A DNA stretch of 64,000 nucleotides from Synaphobranchus kaupii (taxonomy: Eukaryota; Chordata; Actinopteri; Anguilliformes; Synaphobranchidae). Positions 25,280-35,807 of this stretch are shown here, piece by piece. The stretch lies in contig CM056383.1 in the NCBI GenBank assembly GCA_029718625.1, positions 66,402,849 through 66,466,848 of the forward strand, written 5' to 3'. The stretch's first letter is position 1. Each line of letters begins with the position of its first letter. A program made the position numbers and the translations under genes. The notes below the pieces were generated by a model. That model had not been told where the DNA came from, searched no databases, and saw nothing but the letters and a program-made list of their open reading frames with translations.

Positions 25280-28115
25280 GTTTTCTGCAGTCACACATGG
25301 ATCAAGTTATCGTGTCATGACCACTTTATACAAGCCACACACTGTGGAGCCCGGTGGGCCAGTGGTGCTATAGTGCTACCAGATTTAGGCATATTAATAT
25401 ATTCCACCCATGCATTTGAAAATATAGGCTACAAGTCTTTTCTTTTTTTAAATGTCTTTTGACAATATGGGCATTATATTTATTCCACAGGGTATAATAT
25501 TTGAGTTTTAATGCATTTCCAGATAATATGCTCCATAAAGCAGATATTGGCTGTAGAAGTTTATTAACTGTGATGCTTTCTAGGCCCTCCCAATGTTAGT
25601 CCTGTTCTGCAACAATGATGCAAGCTAATGTGCACCAGGCAGGCAGAAACATTAGAGCTATGAGCAATGTTATAGCTGCCCCATAAAAGAAGGATAAGAC
25701 GGCTTTAAATATTTCAATAAGAATACTGTAGATTCCTTCATGTGAAACACAGCATTTTTTTTTGTTGCTGCATTTTGCAAGCAAACAAATTGATAATATA
25801 TTATGTAAGAGTAATTGTTCAGCTAACCAGGCTCCATAGTGCACACGGTCCTTCGTTGTGCTATTGTGCAAGCGTTTTAGATTAACAGGCCAACTCATCA
25901 TTCAGGTTAATATAGTCATAATCGGACGTAATTGGGGAAAAGAAGAATCAATGTCATTATATGGTAATTCAGTTGCAGGGGGAATTGAATCTATAAGCCA
26001 AGCTAACACAGTTTGGTGGGGTTGCTTCCACAATGTATTTGCAAAATGCAAACTTGCAGCTTAATCACGCTGTCCCATCTGTTTGTGGGTGTGCCCATGG
26101 TGGCAAAATCATGCCACTATCTTGCTATATAGGTTCTGTAAGCATATTTAAGTAGAAAATATAATTTTCTAAATGACAGATTATTATTAATTAACCTTGT
26201 ACTCTATTATCAATAAGGATGTTTGTTCCTCTCAGTGTGTGGCTGTAACTAGATAATAGACATGAGGTGCATTCAACTGACAAATGTATAACGTATTAGC
26301 TCAAGATATAAGGTATTTTTTTCAAAACGTACAGTACAAGCTATAACTATAATAGGATTCTATTGGATTTTTAAGGACGGAAGTCACATTTCCACACAGC
26401 ATGCTTCTTCCTACAGTTAACCGAGCGATTTTCTCAGATTCATTTCACCACAGTAATAGTTAGTCCTAATTGAAACTAATTTGACAAAATAAGCAGAACA
26501 TAGGCTAATGGCAAACAACTAATCAGTAGTAGCTCATTAAAAAGAACAATTACATGTTGTCATGAACAAATATTGTTAATGTATGACGGTAACATGCTTT
26601 GTGAAGCCGCTGTCTTGTAGTCATAACAGAGAGGATATTTTAGTTCTTTTTTGTATTTTTTTTTTGTTGCACCGAAATACATTGAAACTCATGGTGTAGA
26701 AAAGCAAGTGTTATGTGAAGTAGCTGTTAAACGGTGCCCTGCTTTATCAGATGCCATTGGGATGCCAGTGTTTTAATTATTTAAGAGGAAGAGGCATATA
26801 AAGTGTACGGCATGTTAGCGAAAATCTGTACGCTGATGGTGAACGCGATTTTAAATGTGTAATTTGAAATTGTAAGGAATTGGTGGTTTCAAAGTGTGTT
26901 TTTAATTTTTTAACTAGCCATTCAAACGGGGCCAGTTTTGCCAGATATTGCAATGGAAGGACAGAGCGTGTTGATGTAAGGCAGGTGGAGCAGAGGCCTA
27001 TGAGTCACAGTCGTGTGAGAGCAGTTCTGCTGAGAACGATTTTCGAGATTTTTTACCAAGAAAGGTGACATTGTTTTGAGAAGTTTAACATGTATGTGTA
27101 CATGCCTACCAAAACCATTGAAATCCAAATTGAAAAAACTGTGAGACAAAGTTTTTTGACAAATGTCCAATGCCTGTTTTTTTTTTTTAGCAGTGCCTTG
27201 CTACTGTAGCTAGCCAGCCATACATTTTGTACCATTTTACTTGGAAAGAGATTTAGAAAGAAAGAAGTTTTATCTCCTTTTGCTTTTTGCCACTCTGTGA
27301 CCAATTAAGTGAACGGGGGCACCAGAAATGACACACCTGGATTTCAAGACGAGGAAAAGATCCTGCTTTAAAATGACGTAATGACCCCCGTGGAATTATT
27401 GCTCGGATGAAATTGCAACTGAGCACCCTTAAGCCTGTGCCACCTCCTTGATTTATGTATTCCATCTGTGGTGTTGAGGACAATGTTCTGGGCGGGAAAG
27501 AAACACAGCTTTATTGATAGGATCTGTGTCAATACAAGCAGAGAACTCGTTTTAAGAAACATGACCTGGAATGCTGCCTGCTTCAGCTAGTAATTTGTTT
27601 TTGAGATTTTATAGGAGCTGACTCAGGGATTTCAGGAATATTTTTGCATCCTTTGAGTAAGTAACAGAGGTCTCCCTCTGCTTGTGCGATGTGGTCAGCA
27701 CTTTATTTTACTGAGTATTCTCCCTGACATCATACAAAGTGTCACCTTGGCTTCCAAATTACTGATCGTCTTCTAATAGCGTCGTCTTCTAATACTGCTG
27801 CTAATAACACCAAAGGGAAGAGCTTTGGTTTGTTCTTCAGAACATCAAATGTTTAGTTCATTTATTTATTAACGAAATGCAATAAAAAGGTCTGAAGTAT
27901 CTGACGTGAACTCTAAGACTGCAGAGCAGTGGCATTCTGGGTAACCAGTGTGTGACCTTCCCTGGCTCAGTGAACGACCCGCAGCCTACATCCAAATTCT
28001 CTGTGCGCCTCACGGACGTGGACCGGGGGGGAACAGCAGAGTAGGGGTGTTGGAGGAGGAGGCTCATAAATCAGGTTTAAATAGTGAAGAGTTCAGTCCT
28101 GCAGCACTCCTTGAA
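25280..28115. other. No gene seen
   Basis: AT-rich to mixed sequence. Frames of up to 101 codons lack protein-like composition. It becomes GC-richer near 27950, ahead of the GT tract. Confidence 0.55.
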
Positions 28116-28118
28116 AAG

Positions 28119-28264
<146 letters not shown>

Positions 28265-28529
28265 CAAACGTTCAAGCCCGATTCTTGTCACCCAGTACCT
28301 TTATCTTATTTATTTTCCGAGCAGCCACACTAATCTACCGTTATTCACACCTTCGAGTGTCAATCAAAGACTGCTAAGGAACGGAAAGCATTAAAACTCC
28401 ATCATCGGCCCTGTCGCCATGGCGAACATTCAGATTCCTAGTGCGAATGCGGCTACACATTTCTCACAAATAAGAGCCATTAACGGGGGGTCTTTTTCAC
28501 AAATAAGAGCCGTTACTGGGGTGGGGGGG

Positions 28530-29130
28530 GGGGGGCTGCGTGTCCTCTTTTGAAAGGCCCAGCCGTTCCACATGGTATTCTCGTTTGCCCTGCAGGCAGA
28601 GTAACTGGGCGGCCCTGCCCCGTCCGTCTATATTTGAGGGCCAAGCGGCGTTCGGTTTTCCTGTAACTGTGGAGTCAGCTGTGTCTGAGGGAGAAGCCGT
28701 AACCCGAGACGGGCCTGAGCTCACTTCCTCGATTTACTCCTCTCCAGACGCTCCCTTGAAACCCGTGTCCCCCACCCCACCCCCCCTCGACCCCCTCCTC
28801 CACCGTAGATGACCTCCTGCCTGTGCAGAGAGAGGGACCCCTCTGTGTTCTCTGTGTACGCCGTAGGCTGCGACAGGGAGAGGACTGGGAGTTAGCGGTA
28901 ACCCTGTCCCGCGCGCTCATCTTCACCCCATTGGAATAAGTACCGGCTCATCGGCTCCGCTGCTTGCAAGGCGATCCTCTGGTAAGACCCCCCTGATTTC
29001 ACACACCGAGCTCGGCTTTTATTTTTCCCACAATTACCTCGGAGGGAGAGAAGTGGGGTGGCTGCTTGGGGGGGTTAAGGGCCAGTGAGTGCGCCACAGG
29101 ATCCTCACTTGTAAACCGGGCTGTGGTAAA
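28530..29130 (+). promoter_or_regulatory. GC-rich island, possible upstream promoter or first exon
   Basis: This stretch is clearly richer in GC and CpG than the surrounding 20 kb. It includes CTATATTTGA (28627), one base from a MEF2-type site, and a good donor CTG|GTAAGA at 28981. It could be a distal 5' UTR exon of myotilin 9 kb upstream, or a promoter of another transcript. No coding frame is convincing. Inference only. Confidence 0.3.
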
Positions 29131-29900
29131 GTGTGCGTTTCACAGGGCTCCGTCAACTTGACTCCTTCAACTTGAACCATTTTGATAAGTGGAGAAGGAG
29201 CCACTCAAGTGTGCTCCTTAATTTGAGAGGCCATCTTAGAACCTAAGTGCAAAATAGGTTTTTATGGGATACAGCTACAGTGTCGGGGGAAAAGAAAAAA
29301 ATGACATGGCTTGACATTTCTAATGGAATGGATTCCAGCTTGTGGCTCAGTGAGGTCATAGATCTGGTGTATGAAAATATGTTGCATCCACAAGGAGATA
29401 TCACTGGTGCTTTGAGATAATGGACCTATAATGCGGTGAGATTTGTGTTGCAGAGGGTGAGGCGACGGCATTGCAGGGTGGGGTTCAAACAGTTTGGGAG
29501 GGTGGGGGGGGGGGGGGGGGGTTAGCGAGTAGTAAGGGGCGAGAAAGGGGGTGAAGAAACATCCTTTTACTTTGCTTTTGCAAAGCAGCTGCTGCTATTG
29601 GCCCCGTCTGAGATCACATGACCATATGTCACCTCTTGTGTGCGGACACAGAATACAGGGGCTTTGTAGTCAATGCCTTGGGTATCTATGATGCAGAGAC
29701 CAAAGTACCGTAAAAACCCTACGGTGGTTAAGACTGAGGGACGCGTATGTGGTAAGTTGGACACAATGGATCTCTGAGGCCCAGAGAAAAGTAGACTACA
29801 GCTAAATATGGTTTTGGGTTCTCCTTTCTGTGCTTAGGCACATGTAAAATAAATAAATTCTCTAAAGCAAAGATGCTTTCAAGAATTATGAAATTTAAAG
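29131..29900. other. No gene seen; long G run
   Basis: Downstream flank of the GC-rich island, with a G run of about 20 bases at 29501-29520. No coding sequence recognised. Confidence 0.55.
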
Positions 29901-29904
29901 TTTC

Positions 29905-30190
29905 TAAATATCAAACAATTGACTATAAAGAGCAGTAAACAGTAAAAGACTAAATAAAGTCAATATTCGGTGTGCCTTTAAAACTGCCTCAATTCTCTTA
30001 GGTACACTGTAGGACAGTCTAATAAGAAAGATCAGTTGGTAGGTTGTTCCAAGCACCTTGGAGAACTTGCCAACATTCTTCTGCACAATTTGGCTGTCTC
30101 GTCTGTCCAGGTAATCCCAGACAGCCTCGACGATCACTGTTGCAGAACTCCTTGTTATTCTTTTCGCTGATGATAATTCAATTAATTTTT
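29905..30190 (-). pseudogene. Tc1-like transposase C-terminal relic
   Basis: The minus strand reads AVWDYLDRRDSQIVQKNVGK, then LGTTYQLIFLIRLSYSVPKR and IEAVLKAH. This has the order of a common fish Tc1 transposase C-terminus (WDYL-R..., -VP-RI-AVLKA-) but with many substitutions and no DDE core upstream. The inverted ends are not obvious. Old, inactive copy. Confidence 0.6.
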
Positions 30191-30194
30191 TGGA

Positions 30195-30905
30195 AAATTC
30201 ATGCTTGGAAGTAAAAAATTTGCACAAATGCAGAAGACAAAAAAATAAACATCTGAGAAAAAATGTATATAATAACTTGAGGGTGCCTTTTGCACAGTAC
30301 TGTAGGCTCATACACCGTATGGTTATGAAGGATCGTGAAAATTGTACTGCGACGAGAGGTGACAGAAACCGTTGTTAACTCCCAATTTGTTTGGAGCCCG
30401 AGTATACGCACGAGCGAGCCAACAATTAGCGGAGCGTCGACATTTACTTTGCTCTAATGTGTAGACAAGGGCTTTGTGAACTCGTCTTGAGTGTGACAAA
30501 TTGCACTCGCAACTATGTTCATTTGCAGCCTACTGGGACCTTGCCACTCAACAGGGGGAACCACTATGGCCATATCGTTAGCCATACCGTTAGCCATCTC
30601 GCTCAGCGTTTTCTGCAGGGAGAGTCCATTAACCCACACTCAGGGGATATTAGGGGTTCCCATACATTAGCAATGGTCTCATCACCATGTCTTCTCCTTA
30701 TCTCCATGCCTCTAAATATGCTCAAGTACATCCATAAGATTACTAAATATAGCCAAGGGAGTAGGGGGCTGGGGGGAAGCAATATGGCTGCTAACGCATG
30801 CGAGCAAAATGGAAACTCTTCCAGTTAATCAAAAGGAAGACAAGTTCTTTGGAGACCGATACAATGATTCAAGTCTTATTTTTGGTTGGATAGCTCCTCT
30901 TCAGT
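30195..30905. other. No gene seen
   Basis: Mixed sequence between two repeat regions. A small local repeat GCCATATCGTTAGCCATACC-GTTAGCCATCTCG lies at 30568-30602. Confidence 0.55.
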
Positions 30906-30909
30906 CAAG

Positions 30910-31430
30910 ACAAAACATGTTTTACAATTACGAAACATGTAGGCTATTACAAGTACATAACATGTTTTACAAGTATAAAACATGTTTTACAAGTACGGAA
31001 CATGCTTTACAGCTAAATATGGTTTTGGGTTCTCAGCTAAATATGGGTTTGGGTTTTTTTTTTTTGTTTGATAATCTTGCTTGGCATTTGCAAAACACAG
31101 TGTTTGTTTGCAAATCATAGGACATTTGAAAAGCGTGTTCTGTTTGTTTGTTGGGTTTTGGCACTAAATTAGCCCCCTAATAGTCACATGATTCACAAAT
31201 GGAAGACAGCATTTTCTTATACTTGTAAAATATGTTGTATGCATATGTGAAGCGTGTTGTACTTGAAAACTGTTCTGTGTGTATAATAGGTACGTTTTGC
31301 TTTTTTTTTTTTGCAAAACACACTGTGTTTGTTTGCGAATCGTGTTTTTCATCATTTGCAAAACACACCGTGTTTGTTTGCAAATCATAGGGCATTTGTA
31401 AAACGTGTTCTGTTTGTTTGTTAAGTTTCA
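30910..31430. repeat. Region of short direct and inverted repeats (CATGTTTTACAAGTA / TTGTTTGCAAATCATAGG)
   Basis: ACATGTTTTACAAGTA-type units are repeated about four times from 30918 to 31010. GTGTTTGTTTGCAAATCATA, then a short spacer, then GTGTTCTGTTTGTTTGTT occurs at 31101 and again at 31368. The left units (TTTACAAGTA) are echoed inverted by TACTTGTAAAA at 31219. Probably the ruin of one or two palindromic elements; ends not defined. Confidence 0.55.
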
Positions 31431-32150
31431 GCACTAAATGAACCCCAATAGTATGCCTTTAGCTTTTGAGACCAGCCCAGTGGATGCTTGCTTATGCTCC
31501 CTTTAACTTAGTAAACTGTGTACAGACTGAAGGCCAGGACATCAGCAGGTTTTTTTCAAAGAGCACTCTATTTGCTTCAGTCATCCATTTGCTTGGAAGA
31601 CAAAATGCCCATCAGCAGTGGGCCTTCTGTGGAAGACATAGCAGCTCTTCAGCTTGAGGCTGAAGTCTGTTATTTCACCTAAACTAACTAAAAGTCCAGG
31701 TGCATGCAAATGGCATAACAATATTCAGAATGAGAGCTGTGATTCCATTACCTCATCTTATTTTTCGTGCGCATTGTCCAGATCTTGGCCTGTGCCTCCA
31801 AGCTCCTTTGCTGGACTTTAAAATAAACCGAGAGTTATTCAATGAAATGGATTTAATTTCACATTTGTGACCATACAAAGAAATCCAGGGGTGGTATGTG
31901 CAATTATTGAAAGACTTCAGTCGAAATCATGGTTGATATTTCCATGAGACTTTGGCTTTTGAAAATAAGACCAATGTTCTCAAAGAACAAATGGCAGGCT
32001 ATTAGACCCCTGTTAAGGAACTGGAGTGGTATTGATTGCCAAGCTTATGCCCAGGGCATACTTCTACATAGCTGTATGAGCATTGGAAATATGGCAGTGG
32101 AGGATGAGGCTTGCAAACGGGTCCACACCAGTTACTGTGCTATGTGTTAC
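31431..32150. other. No gene seen
   Basis: Ordinary non-coding sequence; nothing recognised. Confidence 0.55.
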
Positions 32151-32151
32151 A

Positions 32152-32430
32152 CTGCAAAAGACATCTGTCTTAACATGTTTCAGTCTTGTAATGAGACTTA
32201 AAATCTTATTTCTTTTCTCTGAAGTAGAAAATATTAGATTGTTTTAAGTCACTTTTTGCTTGACAAGTGTAATTATCTTAACCCATTGGCAAATCTTGAA
32301 ATGAGTAAAACTATCTCACCCCATTGACAATCTTTTTGTCTTATTTAGTAAAAAAGTAATAGAACTAAGATTTTGTCTAAATATAAGACAAAAAGTCTTG
32401 TTAAGTTTGACTTATTTTTTGTTTTTTGCA
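32152..32430. mobile_element. MITE with CACTGCAAAA-type ends
   Basis: The segment starts CACTGCAAAAGACATCTGTC and ends TTTTTTGCAAAAAAC. Inverted words such as TAAGACTT/AAGTCTTG and the AT-rich interior fit the common fish CACTGCAAAA element. The right terminus is degraded and no target duplication is assigned. Confidence 0.5.
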
Positions 32431-32980
32431 AAAAACAAATGGGTGGACACTGATTCTGTAGTCAGTGTGTTTCAGTTTATGGTCAAATTTTCTAGTCTGA
32501 ACACCACTGAAATAATTATGATCAAACAACACTATGACACCTTTAACATCACCATAAAGTAACTGCACTAAAAAGATTTTGTAAAAAAAGATCTAATTTT
32601 GATCCTTTTTGCTGTGTGTTCATCTATAACATGTTTATAACAACTGTTTCAGGTCTCAAAGCAGCCGTTCTGTTTTTGTTGTTGATCGAGAGATCACATT
32701 CAGCTGCACCTTCTGAAGGAATACCAAGCTATTTCAATTGTGTTGCGGTGGAATGTGTTCTGTCACTGGAAACTGATATATGGGGCCATATTAAAGAAAC
32801 AGCTGTTGAGCCGGCACAAGCCTTTGACCATCGCCAGTCTGGCGAAGGCTAGACAGAGAAGTTCAGGCAGAAACTCTGGGGGCTTGATACAGTGTTAGAT
32901 ACTGTCTAGTTTGGAGGTAAACGGTGTAGAGTGAAGATTGAAAAGAATACATTTTTTCTACTGGGGTCCCCCTTCTCTGG
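32431..32980. other. No gene seen
   Basis: AT-rich sequence between a MITE and a SINE; nothing recognised. Confidence 0.55.
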
Positions 32981-33192
32981 GGTGGCAGTGTAGTATAATG
33001 GGTAAGGAACTGGGCTTGTAACCGATTCCCAAGTAGGACACTGCCGTTGTACCATTGAGCAAGGTACTTCACCTGCATTGCTTCAGCATATATCCAACTG
33101 TATACATGGATACTATGTAAAAAAAAATGCTTTAAAAAAGTTGTGTAAGTCGCTCTGGATAAGAGCGTCTGCTAAATGCCTGTAATGTAATG
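32981..33192 (+). mobile_element. tRNA-derived SINE, copy 1
   Basis: The head GGTGGCAGTGTAGTATAATG-GGTAAGGAACTGGGCTTGTAACCGATTCCCA is tRNA-like with a degenerate B box. The body has GTACCATTGAGCAAGGTACTT and the tail GTAAGTCGCTCTGGATAAGA-GCGTCTGCTAAATGCC, the conserved 3' end of several fish SINE families, followed by a TGTAATG repeat. An (A)n-rich break sits at 33118. Confidence 0.85.
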
Positions 33193-33678
33193 TCTACTAG
33201 ATGGAATAAGATGGAATAATGTAATGTCTACTAGACAAACAATGAACTAAGAGTCAGAACAAATGCACCCCGGTTGAGTTGTCAGCGTGGTATAACAGGC
33301 AGAAGGCCCAGCACAAGGTCAGCAATAACAGTTAAAAAGAAAATCCTCACTGGAGGAGTGCCCTAATTCAACATGATTGGGAGCACTATTGCAGCAGAGG
33401 GCTTTTGGGGCAGCTTGTAGTTTGCCCTTTCTCTCTCAAAACTTACAGTTAGAGGCACTCGCAGTGAGGGAAGCTACAAAATCTGCGCTCTTATTCTGTC
33501 TTCTCCTCGCCTTCCTCACCCACCCCCTCCCCCCCAATCCACCTGCACTCACCCCTACAGTCTTAGAAAAACAGGGTTCTTTCGCTTATCTTCTGAGTAC
33601 GTGTGAAAAGTATGAGAGCTCCCAGGTTGAACCATTGCACCTGACAAATAACCCTTGAACTGCAAAAGGGTGCCTTTT
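33193..33678. other. No gene seen
   Basis: The SINE tail is followed by imperfect ATGGAATAATGTAATGTCTACTAG repeats to about 33240, then unique sequence to the minisatellite. Confidence 0.55.
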
Positions 33679-34250
33679 GGAACCCTTTCTTCTGAGAGTG
33701 CAGATAGGGTTCCTCTATGGAGACACAGAGGAGCCTTTTGGAAACCTTTCTTCTGAGAGTGCAGATAGGGTTCCTCTATGGAGACACAGAGGAGCCTTTT
33801 GGAAACCTTTCTTCTGAGAGTGCACATAGGGTTCCTCTATGGAGACACAGAGGAGCCTTTTGGAACCCTTTCTTCTGAGAGTGCACATAGGGTTCCTCTA
33901 TGGAGACACAGAGGAGCCTTTTGGAACCCTTTCTTCTGAGAGTGCAGATAGGGTTCCTCTATGGAGACACAGAGGAGCCTTTTGGAAACCTTTCTTCTGA
34001 GAGTGCAGATAGGGTTCCTCTATGGAGACACAGAGGAGCCTTTTAGAACCCTTTCTTCTGAGAGTGCACATAGGGTTCCTCTATGGAGACACAGAGGAGC
34101 CTTTTGGAAACCTTTCTTCTGAGAGTGTAGATAGGGTTCCTCTATGGAGACACAGAGGAGCCTTTTGGAACCCTTTCTTCTGAGAGTGCACATAGGGTTC
34201 CTCTATGGAGACACAAAGGCGTCTTTTGGAAACCTTTCTCTTGAGAGTGT
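33679..34250. repeat. 61-bp minisatellite, nine full units
   Basis: Units beginning GGAACCCTTTCTTCTGAGAG and ending CACAGAGGAGCCTTTT start at exactly 61-bp steps from 33679 to 34228; the tenth is partial. Units differ by a few bases (CAGATAGG or CACATAGG; AAACC or AACCC). 61 is not a multiple of 3, yet the minus strand is open for more than one unit, which produces spurious reading frames. Confidence 0.95.
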
Positions 34251-34862
34251 AGCCTAGGGCACGTAATATTTCATGACGGTTTATCCCACACGGCGCTTGT
34301 CTGAAGCAAAAAAAAAAGGGCAGGGCCACAGGAAGGACCAGCGTGAATATGTGCGCAAAGCCCCCTGCAAAGCACTCGGTTGCAGCTAGTGACACGCCAG
34401 ACCAGAGGGTGAGGAAGATTTATCATACGCCATGTGTTTCTAAATCCATCGCAGAGAAGGGGACCGAATTAGATACAGGGCGGCTCGGGTTTCCCGGCTC
34501 AGATGGGCTGTACCCCACTGGGCTCCCGAGGCTAAATAACTGGTGATGGCCAAGAAATCAGATCCCCCGCCTCCGACCCCTTGAGTGGGGCTTACAATAC
34601 CACAATGGCTGAAGTACCTCAGGCTCGAATGCAAAGGTGTGTTCACCAAGTGTTTTAAAAGCGCCGCTGAAGTGTCTATTAATTTACTTTTGGACGCGAG
34701 CCCCGCGGCAACAATCGGGGATAGCGGAGCTTCCGTTGCGCCCTTGCGCCCGTGGGGCGGAATCCGGGCCGAAAGCTCTGTGCGTTTCCGGCGCTCGTCC
34801 AGGTCCAGGCACACCGTAGCGCACTCGCCTCCCGCACGTTCCTCAAATGCAATAGCTTCATC

Positions 34863-34966
34863 GGTGTTTATGGTACCTGTCAAACAGAGATCATTGTGTG
34901 CTCAATGGCTTTGACGGTGTTTATGGTACCTGTCAAACAGAGGCGCGCCGATCATTGTGTGCTCAA
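34863..34966. repeat. Two-unit tandem duplication, about 55 bp
   Basis: GGTGTTTATGGTACCTGTCA-AACAGAG, then GATCATTGTGTGCTCAA, is present twice in a row. The second copy has an additional GCGCGCC between the two halves. Confidence 0.9.
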
Positions 34967-35088
34967 CGTAGATCGTCGTGTACCCGGGGCTTCGGTCCGT
35001 ATGCGGCTTTGTGACAGATTTGTCAACCATTTTGAAATGCAGATTCCAGTTCACACTTGAACTAAATGTCTTCTTGTCCTTTATACAT

Positions 35089-35170
35089 GCACGCACGCAC
35101 ACACATACACATACACATACACACAGATACACACATACAGACGTATGCACACACATACAATCAAACGTAC
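35089..35170. repeat. Imperfect (CA)n tract
   Basis: CA/CACAT/CGCAC variants over about 80 bases, interrupted by AGATA and GACGTA. Complementary orientation to the GT tracts. A separate short GT tract is at 35520-35540. Confidence 0.85.
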
Positions 35171-35612
35171 ACATCTACACAAATCCTCAGTGGCATCACA
35201 GACATCTGTTAAGTGGTATAAATTCCAGTCTAGAGTCAGCAGCTGTAATCTGTTAAGCTTCTGAAACGCTGAAAAGCTTTATGATTGAAAAGAACAAATG
35301 TTACAAATATGTGTTAAGATTAGCTATTAATAGAAATTATAGGGATGTTTCAGTAATTTTATGCCCAGAGAATTTTACATGAATGAATAAAATGTTACTG
35401 AATTAAATGGTCCCTAAATATTAAGTATTTCACCATTTCTAATGACATCATATACTGCAGATATTACAAATCATACATTTTTAAAATGAAATATTCATTG
35501 TTTACAATACTGTGCACGAGCGTGTGTGTGTGTCTGTGTGAGCTTGTGCGTGGGTTTGTGCATTTAAATCCAGAAAATGTTCTTTTAAATCTTTATTTTT
35601 ATTATTATTTTG

Positions 35613-35799
35613 CAGAGGTGGAAATGCAGGGGACATAAAGTAAAACTCCTACCATGTGTTTTTTTCCACCCATAGACTCACTAATTTCACTAATTAGTTC
35701 TACCTCCTCACTGAATAATTATGTTACTTAGCAAATTCAGGTGATTGGAGCAAAATACTGGGGAGGACTTTTACTTTATGTCCCCTGGATTTCCACCTG
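35613..35799. mobile_element. Short hAT-type MITE with exact 8-bp target duplication
   Basis: The 187-bp element starts CAGAGGTGGAAATGCAGGGG and ends with the inverted partner CCCCTGGATTTCCACCTG. The paired arms include GGGGACATAAAGTAAAA and TTTTACTTTATGTCCCC. TTATTTTG flanks it exactly at 35605-35612 and 35800-35807. No coding capacity. Confidence 0.9.
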
Positions 35800-35807
35800 T
35801 TATTTTG

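Larger units (their letters stand above)
34251..35604. other. GC-rich patch, no gene recognised
   Basis: From 34320 to 35010 the sequence is GC- and CpG-rich with frames open on both strands (up to 147 codons), but none reads like a known protein. It holds the two-unit duplication at 34863. AT-rich after 35250. Confidence 0.45.

Noticed and set aside
33679..34250. A CRISPR-like array of equal-length units
   Set aside because: The units are contiguous tandem copies without variable spacers, in a vertebrate genome.
34440..34914. A possible gene in the GC-rich patch (147 codons minus, 109 plus)
   Set aside because: Open on both strands because of high GC; no recognisable domain, splice signals or codon pattern favouring one frame.
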